Shown here in pieces: positions 1 to 9,662 of a DNA stretch of 43,812 bases. The stretch comes from Bacillota bacterium. Lineage in GTDB: Bacteria; Bacillota; Sulfobacillia; JAJZYS01; JAJZLH01. The stretch is from the NCBI GenBank assembly GCA_021827745.1, contig JAKAUI010000043.1:1-43812 (forward strand), given 5' to 3'. The position numbers and the translations under genes are program-made. The notes under the pieces were generated by a model. That model did no database searches. It saw only the letters and a program-made list of their open reading frames with translations, and was not told the DNA's origin. Each line of letters starts with the position of its first letter. Positions within the stretch are counted from its first letter, which is position 1.

Positions 1-927
1 GGGGCGGGCGCAGCGGAGCTGGTCGATCAGCTGGTCACCAACTGGCCGAGTCAGCTTCCGCCAGACGGCGTGCTGTACACCCCGATGTGTCGGGAAGACG
101 GCGGCATCGTCGACGACCTCCTGGTGTACAAGCTGGCGGAAGATCGCTTTCTTCTGGTGGTGAACGCCGGGACGACCGGCAAGGACGTGGCCTGGGTGGT
201 GAGCCAGGCGGCCCGCCTGGGCAGCCAGGCCCTGGTCGCCGACCGGTCGGCAGAGATCGCCCAGCTGGCGCTGCAGGGGCCGAGGGCTGAGGCGATCCTC
301 GCTTCGGTCCTCGGCGCCGACCTGAACCAGCTGGCCTTTTTCCACTGGCTCGAAGTGGACGATCTCCTTGGCCAGCGGGCCCTTGTCTCGCGCACCGGAT
401 ACACCGGCGAGGACGGATTCGAGATCTATTTGCGGAGCGGGGCGGCCGAGCAGGTGGCGCGCGCACTGCTCGAGCGCGGCCAGTCTGAGGGGCTAGCGAT
501 GGTGGGGCTCGGAGCCCGCGACTCTCTGCGCTTTGAAGCCTGCCTGCCGCTTTACGGCCAGGAGATCTCAGACACAATCAATCCGCTCGAGGCCGGCCTC
601 GGCATCTTCGTCAAGTGGGACAAGGACTTCATCGGCAAACAGGCGCTGCTCAGAGCGAAGGACAAGGGCCTCGCCCGCCGCCTGGTCGGGCTGCGCCTGA
701 CCCAGCGCGCCGTGCCCCGCCACGGCTACGACGTGGTGGCGGGTGGCGAGGTCGTCGGCGAGGTGACGTCCGGCATGATCGCGCCGACGCTAGGGGAGCC
801 GCTGGCACTGGCCCTGGTGCCGCCGGAGAGAAGCCAACTGGGGAGCCAGATGGCGGTTCGGATCAGAGAGCAGGACATTGCGGCTGAGGTGGTCAAGAGA
901 CCTTTTTACAGGAGGGATCAGCGCTGA
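1..927 (+). CDS. gcvT: Glycine cleavage system T protein (aminomethyltransferase), 5'-truncated by window edge
   Basis: This is the T protein of the glycine cleavage system. It takes the aminomethyl group from lipoylated GcvH and transfers the one-carbon unit to tetrahydrofolate, releasing ammonia. The reading frame is open from base 1, so the first roughly 60 residues lie outside the window; 308 codons remain against a usual 360-370 residues. Family features visible include the early MCREDGGIVDDLLVYK-type segment, an RTGYTGEDGFE motif and a GLGARDSLRFEACLPLYG segment, all typical of GcvT folate-binding and fold regions. The stop TGA overlaps the gcvH ATG by one base, and a GGAGG lies at 911-915, so the two are translationally coupled. 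A glycine riboswitch, if present, would lie upstream and out of view. Confidence 0.96.
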   Translation, partial: GAGAAELVDQLVTNWPSQLPPDGVLYTPMCREDGGIVDDLLVYKLAEDRFLLVVNAGTTGKDVAWVVSQAARLGSQALVADRSAEIAQLALQGPRAEAILASVLGADLNQLAFFHWLEVDDLLGQRALVSRTGYTGEDGFEIYLRSGAAEQVARALLERGQSEGLAMVGLGARDSLRFEACLPLYGQEISDTINPLEAGLGIFVKWDKDFIGKQALLRAKDKGLARRLVGLRLTQRAVPRHGYDVVAGGEVVGEVTSGMIAPTLGEPLALALVPPERSQLGSQMAVRIREQDIAAEVVKRPFYRRDQR

Positions 928-1316
928 TGGATGTACCAGAGGGTCTTCGCTACACCCAAGACCATGAGTGGGTCAAGGTCAATGGAACGGTTGGACGGGT
1001 CGGAATTACGGCATTTGCCCAGGACCAGCTCGGAGACATCGTGTTTGTCGAGCTGCCGGCCGTGGGGGCCAGCGTGAAGGCCGGAGCAGCCTTTGGCGTC
1101 GTCGAGTCGGTGAAGAGCATGTCCGATCTGAACGCCCCTGTGTCCGGACGGGTCCTGGCCGTGAACGGCGCCCTGGCCGATCATCCGGAGCAGGTGAACA
1201 AAGACCCCTATGGCGATGGCTGGATGATTGAGGTCGAACTGGCGAACGCGGCCGAGACGAACGCCTTGATGAGCGCCCAGGAGTACGCCGACAGCACCAA
1301 GTCGGCCGGTCACTGA
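927..1316 (+). CDS. gcvH: Glycine cleavage system H protein (lipoyl carrier)
   Basis: GcvH shuttles the aminomethyl intermediate on a lipoyl-lysine between the P, T and L proteins. The 129-residue product has the normal family length. The lipoylated lysine is K63 in ESVKSMSDL, followed by the usual NAPVSG turn. In Bacillota GcvH is also the entry point for lipoate: LipM octanoylates it, LipA adds sulfur, and the group is then passed to 2-oxoacid dehydrogenase E2 subunits. Both lipM (4091) and lipA (36021) are in this window, as is such an E2 (34723). The ATG start overlaps the gcvT stop and is preceded by GGAGG at 911-915. Confidence 0.97.
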   Translation: MDVPEGLRYTQDHEWVKVNGTVGRVGITAFAQDQLGDIVFVELPAVGASVKAGAAFGVVESVKSMSDLNAPVSGRVLAVNGALADHPEQVNKDPYGDGWMIEVELANAAETNALMSAQEYADSTKSAGH

Positions 1317-1317
1317 G

Positions 1318-2661
1318 GTGCGCTTCACACCGCACACGGCCGCAGAACGCGCCGCTATGCTGGATGCCTTGGGATTCTCCGAGGTGATGGATCTCTTCGC
1401 CGACCTGCCGGCCGAGGTGCGATTGGGACGGGACCTGAATCTGCCCCTGGGCATGCCGGAGCTGGAGCTGGACCGCCATGTCCGGTCGCTTGCCGACAAA
1501 AACCGCCATCTGGGACAGATGCCGTCGTTTTTGGGCGCAGGCGCCTACGACCGATTCATCCCGGCCGCCGTCTCCGAGATCCTGCGCCGCACCGAGTTCT
1601 ACACGTCGTACACCCCCTACCAGCCGGAGGTGTCGCAGGGCACCTTGCAGGCGATCTGGGAGTTTCAGTCCCTGGTCGCCGCCCTCTACGAGATGGACGT
1701 GGCCCAGGCCTCACTCTACGACGGCGCCACCGCTGCGGCCGAGGCCATGATGGTGGCGGTGGCCGAGACCGGCCGTCAGGGCGTCGTCGTGGCGCGCTCG
1801 GTCGACCCGCAGGTGCGCTCAGTGATCCGCACCTATGCCCAGGGGCGCTCGCTTCAGATCACAGAGCTGGCGCTGGATGAGGACCGGTGCGATCTCTTGG
1901 AGTTGGACCGCCTGCTCACCGATCAGGTGGCGGTCCTCATCGTCCAGCAGCCGAGCTTTCTCGGGGCCATCGAGCCTGTGGCCGAGATGGTGGAGAGCGC
2001 GCACCGCGTGGGCGCCCTGGCCGTCGTGATCGCCGATCCGATCGCCCACGCCTGGCTGAAGCCGCCGGGCGCCTATGGCGCCGACCTGGCGGTCGGCGAG
2101 GGACAGGGACTGGGCGTCGCCCCCTCCTTCGGGGGACCCTACGTCGGGCTGATGGCCGCCCGTCAGGGCCTGGTCCGCCGGCTGCCGGGCCGGATCGTCG
2201 GCAGGACCGTGGACGTGGACGAAAAGCCCGGCTTCGTGCTCACCCTGCAGACGAGAGAGCAACACATCCGCCGCCAGCGGGCCACCTCCAACATCTGCAC
2301 CAACCAGGGTCTGATCGCCCTGGCCGCCACCGTCTACATGTCCCTGGTGGGGCCAGAGGGACTGCGCCAGGTGGCGTTGCTCAGCCACGAGGGCGCCGAG
2401 GACCTGAAAGGCCGGCTGCTCGCCATCCCCGGGGTAACGGCGCTCGGCCCTGCCAAGACCTTCTACGAGTTTGCGATCAGGCTGCCCAAGGACGCGAGAG
2501 AGGTCAACCGCCGGCTGTTGGCGGACGGCTTCATCGGCGGATATGCGCTGGCCGCCGACTACCCGGAGCTGGGGGCAGGCAGCTGGCTTCTGGCCGTGAC
2601 CGAAAAGCGGACCAAAGACGAGATCGCAGCCTTTGCGAAGGCGGTGGCAGACGCCCTATGA
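1318..2661 (+). CDS. gcvPA: Glycine dehydrogenase (decarboxylating) subunit 1
   Basis: This is the N-terminal half subunit of glycine decarboxylase (P protein), which with GcvPB forms the PLP enzyme that decarboxylates glycine and loads the aminomethyl group on GcvH. At 447 residues it matches the usual split-subunit length. The segment [11 protein letters not shown] near residue 97 and the later RREQHIRR-like region are typical of the family. The start is GTG at 1318, one base after the gcvH stop, and the gene overlaps gcvPB by the four bases ATGA. The split P protein is characteristic of Bacillota, many thermophiles and archaea, rather than the fused form found in proteobacteria. Confidence 0.96.
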   Translation: MRFTPHTAAERAAMLDALGFSEVMDLFADLPAEVRLGRDLNLPLGMPELELDRHVRSLADKNRHLGQMPSFLGAGAYDRFIPAAVSEILRRTEFYTSYTPYQPEVSQGTLQAIWEFQSLVAALYEMDVAQASLYDGATAAAEAMMVAVAETGRQGVVVARSVDPQVRSVIRTYAQGRSLQITELALDEDRCDLLELDRLLTDQVAVLIVQQPSFLGAIEPVAEMVESAHRVGALAVVIADPIAHAWLKPPGAYGADLAVGEGQGLGVAPSFGGPYVGLMAARQGLVRRLPGRIVGRTVDVDEKPGFVLTLQTREQHIRRQRATSNICTNQGLIALAATVYMSLVGPEGLRQVALLSHEGAEDLKGRLLAIPGVTALGPAKTFYEFAIRLPKDAREVNRRLLADGFIGGYALAADYPELGAGSWLLAVTEKRTKDEIAAFAKAVADAL

Positions 2662-4094
2662 CCATCTTTGATGCCTCTCGCCCCGGCCGTCGCGGTGTCG
2701 AGCTGCCAGCGGCCAAGACCAGCACTCCGGCCGGTTTGGCCGAGGGAGAGCTGCGCCGCGACCTGGCCTGGCCTGAACTCTCGGAGCCCGAGGTGATCCG
2801 CCACTTCGTGGGGCTTTCGCGCAAGAACCACGCCATTGATGTCGGATTCTACCCGCTCGGGTCGTGCACCATGAAGTACAACCCCAAGATCAACGAAGAG
2901 ATGGCGAGGCTGCCCGGATTCGCCGCCCTTCACCCGCTGCAGCCGGAAGAGACGGTGCAAGGGGCACTCCAGCTGATGTGGGAGCTCCAGCGCGACCTGG
3001 CCGAGATCACCGGCATGGACCGGGTCAGCCTGCAGCCTGCGGCCGGCGCCCAAGGGGAGCAGACCGGCGTCCTGATGATCAAGGCCTACCATCGCGCGCG
3101 CCAGGACCTGGAGCGGACTGAGGTGCTGATCCCCGACGCCGCCCATGGCACCAATCCGGCGACGGCGTCTTTGGCCGGATTCGACGTGGTCGAGGTGGCG
3201 TCGGACAAAAGGGGCGGCGTCGACCTAGAGGCGCTGAAGGCCAAGCTCGGACCGAAGACGGCGGCCGTGATGCTGACCAATCCGTCTACACTGGGGCTGT
3301 TCGAAGACAACATCGTGGAGATCGCCCGCCTCACCCACGAGGCCGGCGGGCTGCTCTACTACGACGGAGCCAACTTGAATGCCATCTTGGGCAAGTGCCG
3401 GCCGGGCGACACCGGATTCGACGTGGTCCACGTCAACCTGCACAAGACCTTCTCCACACCGCACGGCGGCGGCGGGCCGGGCTCCGGCCCGGTTGGGGTG
3501 AAGGAGCACCTCGCCCCCTTCCTGCCCGGACCGACGGTCGGACAAGACGAGAGCGGCTTCCATCTGGTCGTCGGCGGGCCGCAGTCGATCGGCCGCATGC
3601 GCTCCTTCTACGGAAATTTCGGGATGCACCTGCGCGCCTACACCTACATCCGGGCCCTCGGCAAAGACGGACTCACCACCGTGGCCGAGGACGCTGTTTT
3701 GAACGCCAACTATCTGCTGCATCTGCTGAAGGACCGATTGACCGTGCCCTACGAGCGACTCGCCAAGCACGAGTTCGTGGTCAGCTTGCCCAAGGCGATC
3801 AAAGAGCAGACCGGGGTGCGCACGCTCGATGTGGCGAAGCGGCTGCTCGACTTCGGCGTGCACTCACCGACCGTCTATTTTCCCTTGATCGTGGACGAGG
3901 CGATGATGATCGAGCCGACCGAGACCGAGTCGAAGGAGACCCTGGAGGCGTTCGCTGCCATCGTCGGCACCGTGCTCGACGAGGCGGTGCGCGATCCGGA
4001 GATGGTCAAGACGGCCCCCCACACCACACCGGTGCGCCGGCTGGACGAGGCCCGCGCCGCCCGCCAGCCCGACCTGCGCTATCGACCGCAATGA
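2658..4094 (+). CDS. gcvPB: Glycine dehydrogenase (decarboxylating) subunit 2
   Basis: This is the catalytic, PLP-binding half of the split P protein of glycine decarboxylase. The product is 478 residues. The PLP lysine is K263 in [17 protein letters not shown], the canonical GcvPB active-site loop with its glycine-rich tail. An [13 protein letters not shown] motif near the N terminus is also diagnostic. ATG at 2658 is chosen because it forms an ATGA overlap with the gcvPA stop; the frame stays open further upstream, but that stretch is a shadow of gcvPA. The stop overlaps the next gene (lipM) in the same ATGA manner. Confidence 0.97.
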   Translation: MTIFDASRPGRRGVELPAAKTSTPAGLAEGELRRDLAWPELSEPEVIRHFVGLSRKNHAIDVGFYPLGSCTMKYNPKINEEMARLPGFAALHPLQPEETVQGALQLMWELQRDLAEITGMDRVSLQPAAGAQGEQTGVLMIKAYHRARQDLERTEVLIPDAAHGTNPATASLAGFDVVEVASDKRGGVDLEALKAKLGPKTAAVMLTNPSTLGLFEDNIVEIARLTHEAGGLLYYDGANLNAILGKCRPGDTGFDVVHVNLHKTFSTPHGGGGPGSGPVGVKEHLAPFLPGPTVGQDESGFHLVVGGPQSIGRMRSFYGNFGMHLRAYTYIRALGKDGLTTVAEDAVLNANYLLHLLKDRLTVPYERLAKHEFVVSLPKAIKEQTGVRTLDVAKRLLDFGVHSPTVYFPLIVDEAMMIEPTETESKETLEAFAAIVGTVLDEAVRDPEMVKTAPHTTPVRRLDEARAARQPDLRYRPQ

Positions 4095-4891
4095 CGACGA
4101 CCAGATGGTGGGTGGTCTCTGATGCGCCTGCCAGCGGTCGTGAGCAGATGGCCACCGACGAGGCGCTGCTCGACCTGGCCCGAGAGAGCCACGATGTCTG
4201 GCTGCGCTTTTACCGCTTTTCGCCCCCGGCCTTGAGCGTGGGGCGCGGGCAGTCCTTGAGCGGCATCTACCGGCCGGGCGTGGCAGAGATCGGCGCCGAC
4301 CTGGTCAGACGGCCGAGCGGCGGTTCGGCCGTGCTGCACGACGACGAGCTGACCTATGCCTTGGCGGCGCCGCTGGGCGTCGTGCCTGGGGATGTGACCG
4401 AAAGTTACCGCCAGATCGCCGAGGCGCTCCTGATTGCCCTGAAGAAGCTGGGGGTAGCGGCCGAGCTTGCCGGCCCGGAGGCTGCGCCTGCTGGCCGTGG
4501 GCGGGCTGCGAACTGTTTTGTCGCTCCCTCCGCCTTCGAACTGACGATCGGCGGCAAGAAGGCGGTCGGATCGGCCCAGGTCAGGCGCCGGGGTGGCCTC
4601 TTGCAGCACGGTGCCTTGGCCAGGACCCTCGACTTCGAGCGCTGGAGCGCCTGTTTTAGCGCACCGGGCCCGGCCAGACTGGGCTGGCAGACCCAGATGG
4701 AGGCGCGGGCGACCGGACTGTTCCAACATTGGCCGAAGGCCACACGACCGAGCGATCTTGCGATCGAGCAGGCGGTGGTGGCAGGATTCAGCGAACGCTT
4801 CGCGGTCGAGCTCAAGCCCGTCAGCCTGCCCGTCGAGACGAGAGAGACCGCTCGGGCGGCGCTCAGTGTCCCCGATCGGTTTGCGATCTGA
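4091..4891 (+). CDS. lipM: Octanoyl-[ACP]:GcvH octanoyltransferase, LipM type
   Basis: This is a member of the LplA/LipM/BirA-fold family. LipM moves octanoate from acyl carrier protein to GcvH, the first step of lipoate assembly in Bacillota. The 266-residue protein has the [11 protein letters not shown] motif (residues 73-83). It also has a probable catalytic cysteine, C142, in [11 protein letters not shown], followed by [10 protein letters not shown]. The NCF..PS arrangement is the LipM hallmark; lipoate-protein ligase LplA lacks this cysteine. The gene is coupled to gcvPB by an ATGA overlap and sits within the gcv cluster that encodes its substrate GcvH. A lipoate ligase function is the alternative, judged less likely because of C142. 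Confidence 0.85.
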   Translation: MTTTRWWVVSDAPASGREQMATDEALLDLARESHDVWLRFYRFSPPALSVGRGQSLSGIYRPGVAEIGADLVRRPSGGSAVLHDDELTYALAAPLGVVPGDVTESYRQIAEALLIALKKLGVAAELAGPEAAPAGRGRAANCFVAPSAFELTIGGKKAVGSAQVRRRGGLLQHGALARTLDFERWSACFSAPGPARLGWQTQMEARATGLFQHWPKATRPSDLAIEQAVVAGFSERFAVELKPVSLPVETRETARAALSVPDRFAI

Positions 4892-4904
4892 GGAGGGTGA
4901 AAGA

Positions 4905-6155
4905 GTGCGTCACCTCAAGGATGTGGATCCGCTGGTGTTCTCCTTGCTCGAGCAGGAGCAGGCGCGCCAGGAGGACGGTCTGGAGTTGATCGCCTCCGAG
5001 AACTTCACCTCTCGGGCCGTGATGGAGGCCATGGGATCGGTCCTGACCAACAAGTACGCAGAGGGCTATCCCGCCAAGCGCTACTACGGCGGCTGCGAGG
5101 TGGTGGACGAGGTCGAGGCGCTGGCGATCGCGCGGGCGAAGGCGCTCTTTTCGGCAGAATACGCCAATGTCCAGCCGCACTCTGGGGCTCAGGCCAACAT
5201 GGCCGTCTACCACGCTCTGCTCGCACCAGGCGACACCGTGCTCGGCATGAGCCTGGCCGCAGGGGGACACCTGACCCATGGCAGCGGCGTCAACTTCTCC
5301 GGTCGGCTCTATCGCTTCGTGCCCTACGGCGTGGATCCGGCGAGCGAGCGTCTGGATCTGGACGAGCTCACCAGACTGGCCGAGCAGGAGCACCCAAAGC
5401 TGATTGTGGCTGGGGCGTCCGCCTATCCGCTGCAGTTTGACTTCCCGGCCCTCAGGACGGTTGCCGATCGGGTGGGGGCCCTCTTGATGGTCGATATGGC
5501 ACACATCGCCGGGCTGGTAGCGACCGGCCAGCACCCGACACCGGTCGGCGTGGCTCAGGTCGTGACCTCGACCACCCACAAGACGCTGCGCGGCCCGCGC
5601 GGCGGATTCATCCTGGCCGACAAAGAGTTGGGAGCAGCCATCGACAAGGCGGTCTTCCCCGGCATCCAGGGCGGACCCCTGATGCATGTGATCGCCGCCA
5701 AGGCCGTCGCCTTCGAGGAGGCGAGAAGCCCGGAGTTCAGGGCATATCAGCGCCAGGTGGTAGAGAACGCGAGCAGTCTGGCCCAGGCGCTTTTGGCTGC
5801 GGGCTGGGACCTGGTCGGCCATGGCACCGAAAACCACATGCTGATCGTGAAGCTGATCGGCCGCCACCTGACTGGCGCCGAGGCGCAGGAGGCGCTAGGC
5901 AAGGCCCAGATCACCGTCAACAAGAACGCCATTCCAAACGACCCCCTGCCGCCGCGCCAAGCCAGCGGCATCCGGATCGGAACGGCCGCCGTGACCAGTC
6001 GGGGGATGGCAGAGCAGGCGATCATCGAGATCGCAGGCCTGATCGACCGGGTGCTTTCGGCACCGCACGACCCTGCCGTGCTCGCACAGGCGGGAGAGGC
6101 GGCGAGGGCGCTCGCCGCGGCCTATCCGCTCTATGCCGAGGGCGGGGTGGTCTGA
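4905..6155 (+). CDS. glyA: Serine hydroxymethyltransferase
   Basis: This PLP enzyme interconverts serine and glycine with transfer of the hydroxymethyl group to tetrahydrofolate, working with the upstream glycine cleavage system to balance glycine, serine and methylene-THF. The 416-residue product has ELIASENF near the N terminus, [14 protein letters not shown], and the PLP lysine K226 in [14 protein letters not shown]. The start is GTG at 4905, seven bases after a strong AGGAGGG at 4891-4897. The same frame is open upstream but there it only shadows lipM. The stop overlaps aroQ by one base. Confidence 0.97.
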   Translation: MRHLKDVDPLVFSLLEQEQARQEDGLELIASENFTSRAVMEAMGSVLTNKYAEGYPAKRYYGGCEVVDEVEALAIARAKALFSAEYANVQPHSGAQANMAVYHALLAPGDTVLGMSLAAGGHLTHGSGVNFSGRLYRFVPYGVDPASERLDLDELTRLAEQEHPKLIVAGASAYPLQFDFPALRTVADRVGALLMVDMAHIAGLVATGQHPTPVGVAQVVTSTTHKTLRGPRGGFILADKELGAAIDKAVFPGIQGGPLMHVIAAKAVAFEEARSPEFRAYQRQVVENASSLAQALLAAGWDLVGHGTENHMLIVKLIGRHLTGAEAQEALGKAQITVNKNAIPNDPLPPRQASGIRIGTAAVTSRGMAEQAIIEIAGLIDRVLSAPHDPAVLAQAGEAARALAAAYPLYAEGGVV

Positions 6156-6622
6156 TGGCAGAGCGAGAGCGAGACACCTTGAGTGTGCTGGTGCTGAACG
6201 GGCCCAATCTCGGACGGCTGGAGCTTAGGCCCTCTGCCGTCTACGGAGAAAAAAGCTGGACCGAGATCGCCGCTGAGGTCAGTTGGGAGGCCAAGCGGCT
6301 GGGCGTGACGGTCAGCTTTGCCCAGGCCGACGGCGAAGGCGAGCTGATCGGCATCTTGCAAAAAGAGCGCTCCGGTCAGGATGGAGCGGTGATCAATCCG
6401 GGCGGCCTCTCGCACACGTCTGTGGCCCTGCGCGACGCGATCGAGGCCTTTTCCAAGCCGGTGATCGAGGTGCACCTCAGCAATGTGGGGGCGAGGGAGC
6501 CGTTTCGTCATCCGGCCATCACCGGCGGTGCGGCCAGCGGTGTGATCAGCGGCCTTGGCGCCCTTGGCTACCGGCTGGCGCTTGTCGCCTTGGTCGACAT
6601 GCTGGGGAGAGAGCGTCCGTGA
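6155..6622 (+). CDS. aroQ: 3-dehydroquinate dehydratase, type II
   Basis: This enzyme catalyses the third step of the shikimate pathway, 3-dehydroquinate to 3-dehydroshikimate. The 155-residue protein is of the small dodecameric type II class. Visible motifs are NGPNLG near the N terminus, the tyrosine in AVYGE that acts in catalysis, INPGGLSHTSVALRDA, and EVHLSNVGAREPFRH. The first motif reads NGPNLGRLELRPS where most family members have NGPNLNLLGTREP, a modest divergence. The same gene pair, aroQ followed by a Xaa-Pro peptidase and efp, is common in Bacillota. It overlaps glyA by one base and the next gene by four. Confidence 0.94.
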   Translation: MAERERDTLSVLVLNGPNLGRLELRPSAVYGEKSWTEIAAEVSWEAKRLGVTVSFAQADGEGELIGILQKERSGQDGAVINPGGLSHTSVALRDAIEAFSKPVIEVHLSNVGAREPFRHPAITGGAASGVISGLGALGYRLALVALVDMLGRERP

Positions 6623-7686
6623 CCGATCGGCTCGCCCTGGCCCGGAGCGCCTTCTTAGCCCATGGGGCCGAGGCGGCGGTGATCACCGATCCGGCCAACC
6701 GCCGCTGGTTGACCGGCTTCACCGGCTCGTCCGGATTGGTCTTCTTGACAGCTGACAAGGCCGAGTTGATCACAGACGGCCGCTACACGATCCAGGCAGG
6801 CGCCGAGGTGCGTCCCGGCGTCAGGGTCACGACCGACAACCGAAGGCGGCCGGAACTCTTCGCCGAGCGGCTGGCGGGACAAACTGGGCCGGTGGCGATC
6901 GAGGCCGATCATCTGACCGTGGCTGAGCTAAATGGGCTCAAAGAAGGGCTAAGCCAGGTTCAGTGGCTTCCCACCAGCGGTGTTGTGGCCGATCTGCGGG
7001 CCACTAAGGACGAAGACGAACTCGACGCCATCCGCAGGGCCTTTCGCGTTGCCGATCGGGCCTTTTTGGAACTTCTACCCGAAATCCGTCCAGGGGTGCG
7101 GGAACTGGATCTGGCCCTTCAGCTGGAGGTGGCAATCCGGCGCCAGGAGGGATGCGGCCTGGGCTTTGAGACGATCGTGGTCTCGGGGCCCCGCTCCGCC
7201 CTGCCGCACGGTGTCCCCACCGGGCGTCGTCTGGCACCGGGCGATCTGGTCACGATAGACTGGGGAGCCACAGTCGACGGCTACACCTCGGATTGCACCC
7301 GCACCGTGGCGGTGGGCGCTCTCGAAGACCCGGGGGCGCGCATCTACCTAGTGGTGAAGGCGGCAATGGAGGCCGCCATCTCGGCGGCTGCCAGGGGTGT
7401 GGCGTGCAAGGACGTCGACCGGGCTGCCCGCAGCGTGATCGAGCAGGCCGGCTTCGGAACAGAGTTTGTCCACGGCACGGGCCACGGCCTGGGACTTGAG
7501 GTGCATGAAGCCCCCGCCCTGAGTGCCCGGAGCCAAGACCGCCTTGAGAGCGGGATGGTGGTCACGTTCGAGCCGGGCATCTATATCGAGGGCTATGGCG
7601 GCGTGCGGATCGAACAAACGGGTATCATTACCGAGGGGCGGGTCGAGATCTTGTCCGCCCTTCCCACTGAGTTGCAGATCTGTTGA
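6619..7686 (+). CDS. Xaa-Pro aminopeptidase family protein (M24)
   Basis: This is a metallopeptidase of the M24 (creatinase/aminopeptidase P) family, expected to remove N-terminal residues preceding proline. The 355-residue product has an N-terminal creatinase-like domain (about 1-125) with the NRRWLTGFTGSSG segment. The C-terminal pita-bread domain follows, with metal ligands in IDWGATVDGYTSDCTRT (two Asp), FVHGTGHGLGLEVHE (His), FEPGIY (Glu) and GVRIEQ (Glu). The GTG start at 6619 gives a GTGA overlap with aroQ. In Bacillota this gene commonly precedes efp. Elongation factor P promotes translation of proline stretches, so the association with a proline-specific peptidase is suggestive but unproven. 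Confidence 0.92.
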   Translation: MTDRLALARSAFLAHGAEAAVITDPANRRWLTGFTGSSGLVFLTADKAELITDGRYTIQAGAEVRPGVRVTTDNRRRPELFAERLAGQTGPVAIEADHLTVAELNGLKEGLSQVQWLPTSGVVADLRATKDEDELDAIRRAFRVADRAFLELLPEIRPGVRELDLALQLEVAIRRQEGCGLGFETIVVSGPRSALPHGVPTGRRLAPGDLVTIDWGATVDGYTSDCTRTVAVGALEDPGARIYLVVKAAMEAAISAAARGVACKDVDRAARSVIEQAGFGTEFVHGTGHGLGLEVHEAPALSARSQDRLESGMVVTFEPGIYIEGYGGVRIEQTGIITEGRVEILSALPTELQIC

Positions 7687-7697
7687 GGAGGATCTAG

Positions 7698-8255
7698 TTG
7701 ATCTCGAGCAACGACTTTCGAAACGGCCTGACGATCGCCATCGACGGCGTGCTGTACACCATCGTCGAGTTCCAGCATGTGAAGCCGGGCAAGGGTTCGG
7801 CGTTCGTGCGGGTCAAGATGCGAAACGTGCGCACCGGCTCCACCGTGGAGCGCACCTTCAACGCCGGCGAGAAGGTGAACCGGGCCCAGCTCGAGGGCAA
7901 GGAGGTGCAGTTCCTCTATCAGGACGGCGATGCCTTTACCTTCATGGACACATCGTCCTACGAGCAGATCACACTGAACCGGGCCGCCTTGGGCGACGCC
8001 CTGAACTTCCTGAAGGAGAGCCTGACCATTTCGCTCGAGCTGTATGAAGGCGAAGTGGTCGGCGTCGAGCTGCCGAACTCCGTGGAGCTGGAAGTGACCC
8101 AGACCGAGCCCGGGATCAAGGGCGACACCGCCCAGGGGGCGACCAAGCCAGCGACCTTGGAGACCGGCTACACGGTGCGCGTCCCGCTTTTCGTCAACAT
8201 CGGCGACCGCCTGGTGATTGACACCCGCAGCGGAAACTACATCAGTCGAGCCTGA
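7698..8255 (+). CDS. efp: Translation elongation factor P
   Basis: EF-P relieves ribosome stalling at consecutive prolines. The 185-residue length is canonical, with three beta-barrel domains. The tip of domain I carries K32 in [10 protein letters not shown], the position that is modified in many bacteria. The C-terminal signature [17 protein letters not shown] is fully preserved. The start is TTG at 7698, supported by GAGGAGG just upstream (7685-7691). In sporulating Bacillota the spoIIIAA-AH operon normally follows efp; here accC follows after only 17 bases. Confidence 0.97.
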   Translation: MISSNDFRNGLTIAIDGVLYTIVEFQHVKPGKGSAFVRVKMRNVRTGSTVERTFNAGEKVNRAQLEGKEVQFLYQDGDAFTFMDTSSYEQITLNRAALGDALNFLKESLTISLELYEGEVVGVELPNSVELEVTQTEPGIKGDTAQGATKPATLETGYTVRVPLFVNIGDRLVIDTRSGNYISRA

Positions 8256-8272
8256 GAAGCGGAGGCGACACG

Positions 8273-9622
8273 TTGCTGAACAAGATTCTGATTGCCAACC
8301 GCGGTGAGATTGCTGTCCGGGTGATGCGCGCCTGCCGCGAGCTGGGGATCCGCTCGGTGGCGGTCTATTCCGAGGCGGACAAGGACGCCCTGCACGTGCA
8401 GATGGCCGACGAGGCCGTGCCGATCGGTCCGGCGTCTGCCCGCCAGAGTTATCTGTCCATCCCGGCCATCGTGGAGGCGGCGAGTCGGGTGCATGCCGAC
8501 GCCGTGCACCCGGGCTATGGCTTTTTGGCCGAGAACCCGGCCCTGGCCGAGGTGCTGGCGGTCTGGGGGATCACCTTCATCGGGCCGAGGCCGGAGGCGA
8601 TCCGGGCGATGGGGCTGAAGACGACCGCCAAGGAGACGATGCGCCAGGCCGGGGTCCCCTTGGCACCCGGAAGCGCCGGGGCGATTTCGGACCTTGCCGA
8701 GGCCCAGCGGGAGGCCGAGCGGATCGGATATCCCGTGATGGTGAAGGCGGTGGCCGGCGGCGGTGGCCGCGGCATCCGGGTAGCCCGCCAGGCGGCGGAT
8801 CTTCCGGACGCCCTGGAGCGGGCCGCCTCGGAGGCGAAGTCCAGCTTCGGCGATGGTGCGGTGTTCTTAGAGAAGTACGTGGAGGATCCGCGGCACATCG
8901 AGGTGCAGGTGATGGCCGACGCCAAGGGCGGCGTGCGAGCGCTCGGCGAGAGGGAGTGCTCCCTGCAGCGCCGGCGCCAGAAGCTGGTCGAAGAGGCGCC
9001 GTCGATGGCGATCACCCCGGCCCAGCGCCAGGCCGTCTGCGAGGCGGGGATGCGGGCGGCTGAAGCGGTGGACTACGTCGGAGCCGGGACGGTGGAGTTT
9101 CTGTTCGACGCCCAGGCTGGCGCCTTCTACTTCATGGAGATGAACACCCGGATTCAGGTGGAGCACGGCGTGACCGAGCTGGTCACCGGCGAGGACCTGG
9201 TCAAGACCCAGATCCAGGTGGCGGCCGGGGAGGGCCTTTCCCAGACCGGCTGGGAGACGAAGATGGTGGGCTGGGCGATGGAGTGCCGGATCAATGCCGA
9301 GGATCCCGAACAGGACTTTCGGCCTTCTCCGGGAGCCATCACCCGCTTCCAGCCCCCTGGGTTCACAGGAGTCAGGGTGGATGCCGGGGTGAGTGCAGGC
9401 TCCGTGATCACGCCGTATTACGACTCCTTGGTCGCCAAGCTGATGACCTGGGGCCGTGACCGGAACGAGGCGATTATGCGGATGCGGGCGGCCTTGGCCG
9501 AGTTTCGGGTGGAGGGTGTTGCCACCACGATTCCGATCCACCAGAAGATCATGGCTGACCCGGACTTCATCCAGGGCGCGATCCACACCAACTTTCTAGA
9601 GCGGCGCTTTCCGGGCGCCTGA
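8273..9622 (+). CDS. accC: Acetyl-CoA carboxylase, biotin carboxylase subunit
   Basis: AccC carboxylates biotin on the biotin carboxyl carrier protein using ATP and bicarbonate, the first half of malonyl-CoA formation. The 449-residue protein has the normal length. It has the N-terminal NKILIANRGEIAVRV segment, the ATP-grasp glycine loop VAGGGGRGIR, and MNTRIQVEHGVTELVTG; most homologues have VEHPVTE, so a Pro is Gly here. The start is TTG at 8273, with GGAGG at 8261-8265. The carrier gene accB, usually directly upstream, is not between efp and accC. A role in another biotin-dependent carboxylase cannot be excluded. Confidence 0.93.
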   Translation: MLNKILIANRGEIAVRVMRACRELGIRSVAVYSEADKDALHVQMADEAVPIGPASARQSYLSIPAIVEAASRVHADAVHPGYGFLAENPALAEVLAVWGITFIGPRPEAIRAMGLKTTAKETMRQAGVPLAPGSAGAISDLAEAQREAERIGYPVMVKAVAGGGGRGIRVARQAADLPDALERAASEAKSSFGDGAVFLEKYVEDPRHIEVQVMADAKGGVRALGERECSLQRRRQKLVEEAPSMAITPAQRQAVCEAGMRAAEAVDYVGAGTVEFLFDAQAGAFYFMEMNTRIQVEHGVTELVTGEDLVKTQIQVAAGEGLSQTGWETKMVGWAMECRINAEDPEQDFRPSPGAITRFQPPGFTGVRVDAGVSAGSVITPYYDSLVAKLMTWGRDRNEAIMRMRAALAEFRVEGVATTIPIHQKIMADPDFIQGAIHTNFLERRFPGA

Positions 9623-9630
9623 GCCCTCGC

Positions 9631-9639
9631 TGGTATAAT
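9631..9639 (+). promoter_or_regulatory. Likely extended -10 promoter for the asp23-amaP genes
   Basis: The sequence TGGTATAAT at 9631-9639 is a perfect TATAAT hexamer preceded by the TGn extension. No good -35 box is present 17 bases upstream, as is allowed for extended -10 promoters. It lies in the 40-base gap between accC and the asp23 gene, with GGGGAGG (9649-9655) serving as the ribosome-binding site. An AT-rich hexamer is conspicuous in this GC-rich context. Confidence 0.6.
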
Positions 9640-9662
9640 CGGCGGTAGGGGAGGCCTGCCAG

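Noticed and set aside
1887-2657. A long open frame running into gcvPB from upstream in a second frame of gcvPA
   Set aside because: The upstream part is Arg/Gly/Pro-rich low-complexity sequence typical of a shadow frame in GC-rich DNA; gcvPB starts at the ATGA overlap at 2658.
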